Assembly: GCA_004195715.1 (NCBI GenBank)
Contig: PSPX01000001.1
Location: 1-63,403, forward strand
From: Methanobacteriota archaeon
Lineage (GTDB): Archaea; Thermoplasmatota; Poseidoniia; Poseidoniales; Thalassarchaeaceae
Direction of reading: 5' to 3'
DNA length: 63,403 bases
This document shows, one piece after another, positions 1 through 8,200 of this stretch (position 1 is the stretch's first letter; the number at the start of each line of letters is the position of its first letter). The notes beneath the pieces were generated by a model. The model was not told where the DNA came from and did not search any database. It saw only the letters and a program-made list of their open reading frames with translations. The position numbers and the translations under genes are program-made.

Positions 1-270
1 CTTGCAACTGAAGTCGACCTCGACTTGCTGCCCTTCGCCAAACGTCTCTTCCCCGTATCCCTCACTGGCTGAGCCAGCCGAGTCATTGCCATCGAAGTGT
101 GTCCAACATTGGTTGAGATCACTACTTCCCCATATGTGCATGTGAGGGTTATCGACCGAGGGTTGCTTGGGATCTTGAACCGCATCCTGCGCGCTCGCGG
201 GCGCGGCCACGGTAGACAGGGCAAGCAGTAATGCGAGTCCGAATGCATGTGCAGCACGCTGTGTCTGCAT
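1..270 (-). CDS. secreted protein, N-terminal fragment (runs off window)
   Basis: An open frame of 90 codons reads leftwards from an ATG at 270 to the window edge with no stop. Residues 1-26 form a clear signal peptide: MQTQR n-region, a leucine/alanine-rich core (LALLLALSTVAA) and an APASA-Q cleavage-like site. The mature part is acidic and polar, with two cysteines (QCW and SCK). No family is recognisable from this length. It faces away from nothing known but lies just downstream of ftsZ on the same strand, with 52 bases between them. It is too truncated for a function. Confidence 0.7.
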   Translation of the reverse strand, partial: MQTQRAAHAFGLALLLALSTVAAPASAQDAVQDPKQPSVDNPHMHIWGSSDLNQCWTHFDGNDSAGSASEGYGEETFGEGQQVEVDFSCK

Positions 271-322
271 GGTTTCGCCCCCAATCTCCCCTGTTTGAGA
301 CTTACTCCGTTCTGGTTCAACC

Positions 323-1438
323 TCAATCAAATCGATGAAATCCGCCTTCTGTGGTACTGCGAGCCTTCCTTGAGATATTGAGGGCCTCTCCGAGCATATC
401 TGCACTCATCATCTCACTCTCGAGCCGGCTGTTGGCAACTCCAGTGATTATTGACATCACTTTGATGGTGTCTCCGAAGGCCGGATCCTGCCTCGCTCCG
501 AATATGACATTTGCATCTGGAGAGAGTCTTGCCGTCATCAGATCACAGACCTGGTTAGCCTGCTCCAGTGTCATGTACGGGCCACCCGTAACATGGATGA
601 GAGCACCGGTCGCACCATCTATCTCGATGTCGAGAAGTGGGTGGTTGAGGGACTCATGAACTACCTCCTCTGCCCCTTGGTCGCTCTCACCATAGAGCAT
701 CATCGTCACGCCCCCGCCCTTCATGATGGCTCGGACGTCTGCGAAGTCGAGGTTGATTAGGCTCGGCAGGGTGATGGTCTCGACCACTCCCTTGACAATC
801 TCTGCGATGAGCTGGTCCATGATGCTGAAGGCCTCGTCAAGAGGCAGGTTCGGGACGAAGTGGAGAAGTCTGTTGTTGTCCAGCACCAGCACTGCGTCGG
901 CTGCCTTCCTGAGAAGTTCTAGTCCCTCCAGCGCTCTCTGCATTCTTTGTCTGCGCTCGACTGAGAAAGGAGTCGTTACTACGGCCACAACTAGAGCGCC
1001 GGAGCGCCTGGCCTCCTCTGCCACGATTGGGGCAATCCCGGTTCCAGTGCCTCCGCCTAATCCGGCCGTGACAAACACTAGGTCGGCCCCACCAACAATC
1101 TTCGTGATGACATCCCTGCCGGCCTCTGCGCAGCGTCGTCCAGTGACTGGATCTCCTCCGGCACCGAGTCCACGGGTGATGTGCCTGCCAACCAGCAACT
1201 TCTGCATCGCCCTTGTGTGGTCGAGGTGCTGCTTGTCGGTGTTGATTGCTACGGTGACAGCTCCCTCAACGCCGATGTGAGTAATCCGATTCATCGTGTT
1301 ATTCCCAGAGCCTCCACAACCGCAGACTAGGATGCGCGGATCTGGGGGCCCGTACGATTCAAGTTCCTTATCTGTCAGCGCTGTTGGAATCCTACCGTCG
1401 GGTATCTGATCAATTACTGATGCCGGTGCCTCAACCAT
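323..1438 (-). CDS. ftsZ: cell division GTPase FtsZ
   Basis: Tubulin-family GTPase that polymerises into the division ring at midcell. The 371-residue product has the nucleotide loop GCGGSGNN (about 40-47), the tubulin signature GGGTGTG (128-134) and the T7 catalytic loop NLDFADV (229-235) that completes the active site of the neighbouring subunit. The first 30 residues are a short variable extension and the C-terminus is a short tail ending in HRFD, without an obvious conserved bacterial C-terminal peptide. The ATG at 1438 gives the usual archaeal FtsZ length. It is divergent from the tRNA-Tyr/L15e genes; a PRC-barrel gene lies about 1 kb away. Confidence 0.97.
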   Translation of the reverse strand: MVEAPASVIDQIPDGRIPTALTDKELESYGPPDPRILVCGCGGSGNNTMNRITHIGVEGAVTVAINTDKQHLDHTRAMQKLLVGRHITRGLGAGGDPVTGRRCAEAGRDVITKIVGGADLVFVTAGLGGGTGTGIAPIVAEEARRSGALVVAVVTTPFSVERRQRMQRALEGLELLRKAADAVLVLDNNRLLHFVPNLPLDEAFSIMDQLIAEIVKGVVETITLPSLINLDFADVRAIMKGGGVTMMLYGESDQGAEEVVHESLNHPLLDIEIDGATGALIHVTGGPYMTLEQANQVCDLMTARLSPDANVIFGARQDPAFGDTIKVMSIITGVANSRLESEMMSADMLGEALNISRKARSTTEGGFHRFD

Positions 1439-1594
1439 CCATCCTACCCCAGTGCATCCCTAGCATTGCTGCCTACTTCACGAAGTGCGGTTCTCGGCCT
1501 TCTTAACCGTTGAGGGATGTGACAGGCTGACCGGGGCGATTATCGAAGGCTCTCCGGAAAGCGAGATAAGCAAGAGGGCGCTCCACTGGCATGA

Positions 1595-1696
1595 CCGCGC
1601 TTAGCTCAGTTGGCTAGAGCACCTGACTGTAGACTGGAAACAACATGGTTGTAGGCAGCCATCAGGGGGTCCCCGGTTCAAGTCCGGGAGCGCGGA
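1595..1696 (+). tRNA. tRNA-Tyr (GTA), with intron; CCA follows in the genome
   Basis: Acceptor stem CCGCGCT (1595-1601) pairs perfectly with AGCGCGG (1689-1695); discriminator A is 1696 and the next three bases are CCA, so the tail appears to be encoded. The D arm GCTC/GAGC, anticodon stem CCTGA (1622-1626)/TCAGG (1662-1666) and T arm CCCGG-TTCAAGT-CCGGG are all present. The anticodon GTA is at 1629-1631. The anticodon loop is interrupted after G37 by about 28 bases. C1-G72 is the usual archaeal tyrosine identity pair. L15e starts 84 bases downstream. Confidence 0.95.
1633..1660 (+). other. intron in tRNA-Tyr, after position 37
   Basis: The 28 bases between G1632 (position 37) and A1661 (position 38) do not fit the cloverleaf, whereas the two anticodon-stem arms outside them pair perfectly. 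Position 37/38 is the canonical archaeal tRNA intron site, removed by the splicing endonuclease at a bulge-helix-bulge. The exact ends may be shifted by a base. Confidence 0.85.
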
Positions 1697-1782
1697 CCAA
1701 TAACTCGCTCAGTCACTCTTGGAGCAATGTGGGCAGACTGATAAAGGGGGGTTTGGTCGGCAGGCCGCAACGAGGTCTGACA

Positions 1783-2370
1783 ATGGGTGTTCAACAGCAT
1801 GTTAGGTCACTCTGGAAGACCCCTAAGGCATCACTACCGCCTAGGTATCGGCGCGACCGCATGGCGGGCTGGAGGCGAGAGCCTGTGTTCCAGAGAATCG
1901 AGAGACCAACTCGCATCGACGCGGCTCGACGGGTTGGCTACAAGGCCAAGCAGGGAGTAGTTGTCGTTAGGACCCGCGTGCGCCGAGGAGGACTGCGCAA
2001 GAGCAAGGTTCACATGAAGCGCAAGCCTTCCAAGTCCGGCATCAAGAAAATCACAATGGCCAAGTCGATCCAGCGGATGGCAGAGGAGCGAGTCAACAGG
2101 CGCTACCCGAACCTCGAGGTACTCAACTCATATTGGGTAGGCCAAGATGGAAAGAACAAGTTCTACGAGGTCATCATGCTGGACCCGTCACATCCTGCGA
2201 TTAAGTCGGACAAGCAGCTCGGATGGGTGTCTAGCGGCAACAGCCACCGCGGGCGCGCGTTCCGTGGAAAGACTAGTGCCGGCAAGCGTGGGCGAGGTCT
2301 GTACAACAAGGGCAAGGGGGCCGAGAAATTACGGCCCAGCCTGAAGGCCAACAAAAACCGCGGCAAGTGA
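1783..2370 (+). CDS. rpl15e: 50S ribosomal protein L15e
   Basis: Large-subunit ribosomal protein of the archaeal/eukaryotic set; 195 residues, the normal size. It is highly basic, with the L15e landmarks RPTRIDAARRVGYKAKQG near residues 43-60, RVRRGG, the NRRYPNLEVLNSYWVGQDG segment, and the basic tail with RGRAFRGKTSAGKRGRG. The frame is open further upstream into the tRNA, but the ATG at 1783 gives the family's N-terminus (MGVQQHVRSLWK). A TATA-like TGATAAAG lies about 40 bases before the start. It probably has its own promoter, downstream of the tRNA. Confidence 0.97.
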   Translation: MGVQQHVRSLWKTPKASLPPRYRRDRMAGWRREPVFQRIERPTRIDAARRVGYKAKQGVVVVRTRVRRGGLRKSKVHMKRKPSKSGIKKITMAKSIQRMAEERVNRRYPNLEVLNSYWVGQDGKNKFYEVIMLDPSHPAIKSDKQLGWVSSGNSHRGRAFRGKTSAGKRGRGLYNKGKGAEKLRPSLKANKNRGK

Positions 2371-2392
2371 ACCCTCTTCGGCCGTCATATTG

Positions 2393-2674
2393 ATGCCTGT
2401 TCATTCTCGGCAGCAACTGATGGCAGACCGTCAGGTGTCAGAGATTCGTGGGCTCCCCGTCATCATGCCTAGCGGAAGGCTGCTTGGAACAGTCCATGAT
2501 ACGGTCATCGACACGGACGGCTGGACCTGCACGCACATCTTCGTGGCCGACCCTCCCGCTGATCTCGTCGAGGGCCGAATTCATGTCGCAATTCCCTGGA
2601 ATTGGGTCAGATCGATAGGCGATGTCGTGCTTCTCCGATGGTTCCCCTCCACTCCAATTCCGCGTAACTCGTGA
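2393..2674 (+). CDS. PRC-barrel domain protein
   Basis: Small 93-residue protein whose core (from about residue 10: MADRQVSEIRGLPVI, GRLLGTVHDTVID, then a hydrophobic strand IPWNWVRSIGDVVLL) matches the PRC-barrel fold: a short beta-barrel used for protein-protein contacts in RNA processing, photosynthesis and, in haloarchaea, cell division (CdpB). An ATG at 2420 would trim the variable N-terminus and is an equally good start. It follows L15e by 22 bases with no clear Shine-Dalgarno sequence. A second PRC-barrel gene is at 57613. The partner is unknown; proximity to ftsZ makes a division role possible but unproven. Confidence 0.8.
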   Translation: MPVHSRQQLMADRQVSEIRGLPVIMPSGRLLGTVHDTVIDTDGWTCTHIFVADPPADLVEGRIHVAIPWNWVRSIGDVVLLRWFPSTPIPRNS

Positions 2675-2777
2675 AGCCGCTTTCTCGTTCACGGACTCAT
2701 AACTCACCCCCAATCGCTTGAGCATGGGATGAACGCGACTGCGATACGATTCAAAAGCAGAGGGCGAACCGTTCTGC

Positions 2778-5162
2778 GTGCGCCGAGCATCTGCCACCCT
2801 GCTAATCGCCCTACTGTTGGTCAGTTCAGCACCTCTGGCTCAGGCAGGGGCGAAAGGTGTCATCTCATGCGTCAACGCCGACCAGTCGATGATGCCGGCA
2901 AGTTGGAATCTCGACGATCAGTCATGCGTAAGGATCGATTTGGGAGAGTTGGAGCCCGGCGACATTCTCTCCTTCGATCTGACCACTGATTCTGAAATAG
3001 ATATCCTCATGTTCTCGGTCAACTCTATTTCAGTGTACCAGAACGAGCAGTCCTACCGCAGCGATTCAATTTGGGAAAGGAACTCGGTATTCGAGGACTT
3101 CAACGGAACTGGTTCCTGGCACTGGACAGTCCCTGATGATAGGGAGATGACTCGGTGGTATCTCGTCCTCGACAATCTAGCCCACCCTCAGGACGGAGGA
3201 GGTGGCGCCCAGGGGGGTTCGACAGCACCAATCGCACTCGATTCGGAAATGATCACTCCAGGACCATTCACCCTCGCCGACACCATCATTCGACTCGATC
3301 CCGGTGAGCACTCGGTACTGCACGGACCGTTCGTAGTAGACGCTGGCACTCAGGTCAGGATGGACGCCAACACCATGGAGGGAGCCCCCGACATCTTCCT
3401 GATGACCTCCTCGCAGGTGACCCTGTACGGGCAGGGCGGCACCGCAGCCGCACGCGTTGAGGGCACCGATATGCTGCTCATCACTCAGGAACGTGACATG
3501 GTCTGGATGGCCACCGAGGCCTATGAGGGCGAAGACCTCTATCTGATAGTCGATAACAGGGCAGGCCCTGCCGGAGGAGGTGCTGGAACCGAGGATATCG
3601 CAGTCACAGTGACACTCACTTTGACCCCGGTGCTGGAACCGGTAATCAGCGGTGACGTCTCTCTTGAGATAATCAACGTCGGCGACATTGTCACTCTGGA
3701 CGCTACGCAGACTCCGAACAACTCTGGCCAGATCCTCGAGTCCGGCTTCCACTGGGACACCAACGGAGACGGAACAGATGACACTGTAGGGTCGTCTGTG
3801 AGTGTCAGTTGGCCAGGCCCGACCAATGTCACCATCAGACTCACTGTAGTGGCGATTGACGCGCGTAGCGCCAGCTCGTATCAGTCAATCGAGGTTGCAG
3901 ACATCTCCGAGCCCGAAGTGAGCATTGGAGCCTCTGCGATACTGGAGCGCACATACGGGGACGACGTGGTACTCAGTGGGCAGGTGAGCGATAATTGGGG
4001 CATCGCCACAATTGAGTGGTTCGTCGATGATGTTCTGATACGGACCAATTCGGGCAGCGACGAAGGAGCAACCGTGTTCAACCACTTATTCAACTCCAGT
4101 TACTCCGCCGGACTCCACACCATCACCCTGAAGGTCACCGACAACTCGGGCATGGTTTCCGAGGACACCGCAACTATCGATCTGTATGACTCCACCTTGC
4201 CGGTCATCGGAACGCATCAAGAGGAGGTGAACTTACAGATAGGCCAAAGGTTCCGCTTCGAGGCCAACGTCAGCGATGCCGAGTCGAACAACCTGTTGTT
4301 CTCGTGGGATTTCGATGGCAATGTAGACTCCGATTCCGACGGCGACCCGAGGAATGACGACGATGGCTTTGGTGACTCGGTGCTGTGGAGCTACGACGCC
4401 TCAGGCCCCGTGACTGTAGTCTGCCAGATCGAGAACGACGCCGGGCTGGTTTCCGAGTTTGAGGTGCTGGTCAATGTGCTCAGCGGCAACGAGGGTGATG
4501 AATTGGATTTGATGCAGCTGGGACTCATGGCCGCAGGTGCCCTCATAGCGGTGATTCTGATTGCTCTGTTGACTTGGCGATTCATGTCCAATCGCAGACT
4601 CGCAGCGATGATTGCCGAGGGTGATGAGTCCGAGCAGCCTGTATCCGCAGTCCCCTCGGTCGATGAGCAGAAGGCCATGTGGGGGGGAGCAGAGCCCGCC
4701 GTGCATATCGAGCAGCCTGCCCAGCAGGTCTTCGGTGACTTCTCGAGCGGGATGTCAGGTTCGACTCAAGATATCTCCACTGCAATGGGTGAGCCTGAGG
4801 GGGAGGAACTGGATCCCGATATCGCAGCGCTGCTACAGCTATCCGAAGAAGAGGATGCCCCAGGCTCAAGTCCTGCCAGCGAAATCCTATCCGAGTTCGA
4901 CGAAGATGACTCTGTCGAGAGAGAGGACATCGATTACTCGCACGAGTCTCAGACTGAGGAAACCACGTCAAACTGGTCTCCTGGTGAGGACGAAACTAAG
5001 GTCTTTCACCCCGAGGAGATTGAGTCGGAGCCGGACCGAAAAGTTCGTCAGAATTGCTCTTCGTGCGACAAGAAGTTCGAGGTCGAACTGCCCCCCGGAA
5101 TCGACGCCGCTAGGACGGCTTGCCCCCACTGCGGCTCGATTGAATCAATCAGCCTAGGATGA
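2778..5162 (+). CDS. secreted PKD-type surface protein, membrane-anchored, with cytosolic zinc ribbon
   Basis: 794 residues, GTG start. Residues 1-23 are a signal peptide ending in PLAQA-G. The long ectodomain holds pre-peptidase-like beta modules (two similar blocks each ending in a run around GGGGAQGG and GGGAGTED) and PKD-like domains (FHWDTNGDGTDD near 325; SWDFDGNVDSDSDGDP near 515, with a calcium-binding-type Asp run). A membrane helix spans about 578-601 (GLMAAGALIAVILIALLTW). The cytosolic tail is about 150 acidic residues ending in a zinc ribbon, C-x2-C near 760 and C-x2-C near 783. First gene of a five-gene surface-protein block. Substrate and role unknown; adhesion or signal sensing are guesses. 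Confidence 0.85.
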   Translation: MRRASATLLIALLLVSSAPLAQAGAKGVISCVNADQSMMPASWNLDDQSCVRIDLGELEPGDILSFDLTTDSEIDILMFSVNSISVYQNEQSYRSDSIWERNSVFEDFNGTGSWHWTVPDDREMTRWYLVLDNLAHPQDGGGGAQGGSTAPIALDSEMITPGPFTLADTIIRLDPGEHSVLHGPFVVDAGTQVRMDANTMEGAPDIFLMTSSQVTLYGQGGTAAARVEGTDMLLITQERDMVWMATEAYEGEDLYLIVDNRAGPAGGGAGTEDIAVTVTLTLTPVLEPVISGDVSLEIINVGDIVTLDATQTPNNSGQILESGFHWDTNGDGTDDTVGSSVSVSWPGPTNVTIRLTVVAIDARSASSYQSIEVADISEPEVSIGASAILERTYGDDVVLSGQVSDNWGIATIEWFVDDVLIRTNSGSDEGATVFNHLFNSSYSAGLHTITLKVTDNSGMVSEDTATIDLYDSTLPVIGTHQEEVNLQIGQRFRFEANVSDAESNNLLFSWDFDGNVDSDSDGDPRNDDDGFGDSVLWSYDASGPVTVVCQIENDAGLVSEFEVLVNVLSGNEGDELDLMQLGLMAAGALIAVILIALLTWRFMSNRRLAAMIAEGDESEQPVSAVPSVDEQKAMWGGAEPAVHIEQPAQQVFGDFSSGMSGSTQDISTAMGEPEGEELDPDIAALLQLSEEEDAPGSSPASEILSEFDEDDSVEREDIDYSHESQTEETTSNWSPGEDETKVFHPEEIESEPDRKVRQNCSSCDKKFEVELPPGIDAARTACPHCGSIESISLG

Positions 5163-5166
5163 TTCA

Positions 5167-5208
5167 CCTACAGCCTCGGTTATTCGAGGCAAAGCCGGTT
5201 CCTGTAGG
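5167..5208 (+). terminator. compound stem-loop after the PKD-type gene
   Basis: Four bases after the stop codon, CCTACA pairs with TGTAGG at the far end (5203-5208), enclosing a second stem GCCTCG (5173-5178) / CGAGGC (5185-5190). There is no T-run after it. It could terminate the upstream transcript or shape the leader of the next gene. Confidence 0.45.
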
Positions 5209-5222
5209 GCAATACCCTATAG

Positions 5223-5241
5223 CGCACCTCTAGGAGGTGCG
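5223..5241 (+). promoter_or_regulatory. 8-bp perfect inverted repeat covering the ribosome binding site
   Basis: CGCACCTC (5223-5230), loop TAG, GAGGTGCG (5234-5241). The right arm contains the GGAGGTG Shine-Dalgarno sequence of the gene starting at 5245, so folding of the RNA would hide it. A TATA-like CCCTATAG at 5215-5222 lies about 26 bases before the ATG, so the repeat could alternatively be a DNA operator between TATA box and start site. Member of the repeat family described in the findings. Confidence 0.65.
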
Positions 5242-5244
5242 AGC

Positions 5245-8200
5245 ATGGGCAACACTGGTGTCCGGCTAGTTTGTAGGGCGCCGAGGGCGAACAATTCGCA
5301 TACTCTGCTGATGGCCCTGCTGTTCTTGCTCCCCATCCTTTCTCCCTTCTCTGCGGTGAGCGGCGAGGCGAGAATAGAATCCCAGGACTTCGAGGTACTT
5401 GGTCAACTGTCCAAAGTACTCGAGGAGCGCCAAGAGATGCTAGATAGCAACTCCGTTGCGCAGCTGGCCCAACCGACCATCGAAGGAATCGCCAATTCGG
5501 TAATGCCGACCGGACCCTCCGACCCTCTCGCCAATGTGAACGGGACCATAGATGGAGCGAGTATGGTGACGACCGCACCCCCGCAACCCCAGCATCCTGG
5601 ACCCTACAATCTGTTGTTGAACCCCAACAGCAGTCCTCCTGGGCAGGTTGACAATATCTGGCAGACTCTGTTGAATCTGACCGATTACGTAATCTGGACA
5701 GAGTACATCGACCTCGAGGGTAACACGATTCAGAGCTACGAGGTGGTGACATTCTCTGCTAACCTGCTTTCTCTGTTCGACATCAACTCCGATCCACTTC
5801 TGCATGAAGTCGACATCGATAACGACGGGGACGATGATATCGAGGTCGGACTGAAGATCTCTTGGGAGTTCCTAAGTGGCTGGGGATTCGAAGAAGGGGT
5901 GCTGTGGATCGAGCCCGGCATTTCGTATTCGGTCAAGGTACTAGACTCCAGCCGGAACGACCCAGATTGGAATCAAATGGACTCGCTGCAGGTATCTCTA
6001 ATCAAGGCCTTCGCATATTCCGGTCAAGACTCCATACTTGCCCTCGGAGAAGGCGAATCCTACATCTGGGTAGTTGACTCGAGATTCAACACCCAACCCG
6101 AGGACTTCATTCTCCGAATCGGAATCGAGAGATTCTACTTCGATATCTCGGAAGCCAGCAGCGACCTGCTGTTCACCCTCATTCAGGCACTCACTCTTGG
6201 CATCATTGGCTCGGGAGTCGACGAATCCGGTATCACCTTCGCCTCGATATCAGCGCCCTACGCCATCGAGATCAGAACCCCCGGCCAGTCCGATTGCCCT
6301 GATCGATACTCGCCTGATGAGTTGCTGTATGCCTCGCATATAGAGTTGAACTGCGGGGTAACTGCCGGCTTTGGATACCTACACTTCTCTCCTCCGGACG
6401 ACAACGGCGACAGGGACCTCTGGGAGTTGGCCTACGTTGAACTTTCATTCCACCCCAACAAAGACGCAGTCATCATCCCAGAGGAGGTTGACATCGTCAT
6501 CAGAACGGACAGCGTGTTGCCGGAGAACGGTTTAGTCGACGGCGAGAATGGACTGACTACCATCGAGTACTGGGCCGATCAGAGGACTGATCTGCACATC
6601 CACTTCCACGAGAACCGCTCCGGGCTCCCGCCCTCGGAATCCGACGATGGCAGCAGGGGCAATGTGACCGACTCTGTCGGTTGGCTCCGCGGAATGCCCG
6701 CGGGCTCATTGTCTCCCGGTGAGATTGAGCGCGTGTTCAGGATGCTCGGCTCAGACGGCTCGCAGTCGCAGCTGCCCGGAGAGCTCCCTTCGAGGCTGGG
6801 GCTAATCTTAGGAATCAAGAACTTCAGCCGAGACAACAGTGAGAACGTCGATGATCCGACACTGCCTGTCAATCCGGCAAATCCCCCTAAAACGCTGATA
6901 TTACTTCGTTCGGTACAGTCTGTGGAGGAAATCGACTACGACTCGTGGTTCCTGCGCGAGGGTGCACCAGGGGATCACCGCAAGATTCACATCTCCGCAA
7001 GAGACGTCCCTACGGCCATTGTCCTATACGGCTCATTCGAGTTAGGAGGAGGGGCGACAGTCGATAACAGCCTAGATTCTGAGGACAGTCTAGATTTCGT
7101 CTCAAAGATAGTCGACAACGTACTAATCAACATCGTCGACCTGTTCTTAGATATCGGTAACGTGCTGAACGATATCCCGTCTGCGGTTGTCGACGTCATC
7201 AGCGGTGGCCTTGATGGGACTAGCGGCTTGCAAGGGCGTACATTCCACCTGCTGCTGACAGATAACTGGCTGGTGACCCGGGCCGACATGCCAATTCAAT
7301 CAGTTTCGGTTCAGATAGGCTCCAGTTCGCATCCGGTCATGCTAGGCGACCACCTCCTTCTGGCAAAAGACAGAGGACTGGAAACCGTGAACGGAAGGAA
7401 CGGCCCCATCGATCCCTTGGTTCCAATAGCGGCCAGCATCCGCTTCAGTGGACTGGTGGCTTTCTCATTGATTGACAACGATGAGCTAGACGAGCAACTC
7501 ATGAGTCTGCGAACCTCCTCAAACGAAGCATTCGGCTTCATTTACATCGAGCATCCCTCAGAAATGCTCGAAGGCGCCTCCTTCCAGGCCTTGGCACTCA
7601 GTGACATCCCTGACATTATCTCCATACAAGTCTCACCGAGCGGAATGGAGTACCTTGCTTCGACCGGAATCGAATCGATTGTTTACACGGGTATGGACGG
7701 CACGCAGCGCCAGGCGGCTACCATAACCGGCGTGCCCGACTCATTCAGCACCACATCAGGTATCGTCACCGGGTGGTCCTCTTCCACTCCCATCTCGTCC
7801 ATCGAGGCGCAGATCAGCAATTCGACTGAACCGGTCAGGATGACTGGCGACCACTTCCTCTTCCATCATGATCAGATAACCGGGACCTCCAGCATCTCAG
7901 CCAGACTGACCGGGCTCAGCGAAGTCAGTTGGACGGAACCGATCGAGATGGGGGCATCGGGTCCGACCGGTAGGGGAACCGCTCAGATATCGGTGTCCGG
8001 TGATCGAGCATTGAGCATCAACGTCGACCACGCACCGACTGTGGGAGGCGACTCGCTCTCCGTAATGGCCTCGATTGATCCACTCCCATCCACCGTCGGA
8101 ATACAGATACCGACCGGATCCGACTCAGGATCCAGCCTTGACGTGCCTGAATTCAACACCTCAAATGGGCTTTCCGGAGTTGCTTTCTTCATCAGCGGAT

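Noticed and set aside
723-1280. Long plus-strand frame opposite ftsZ
   Set aside because: It mirrors the codon structure of ftsZ, has no start signal and gives a low-complexity Ser/Thr/Arg product; treated as a shadow frame, as are the many similar ones opposite large genes.
1645-1782. Upstream extension of the L15e frame into the tRNA
   Set aside because: It would begin inside tRNA-Tyr; the family N-terminus starts at 1783.
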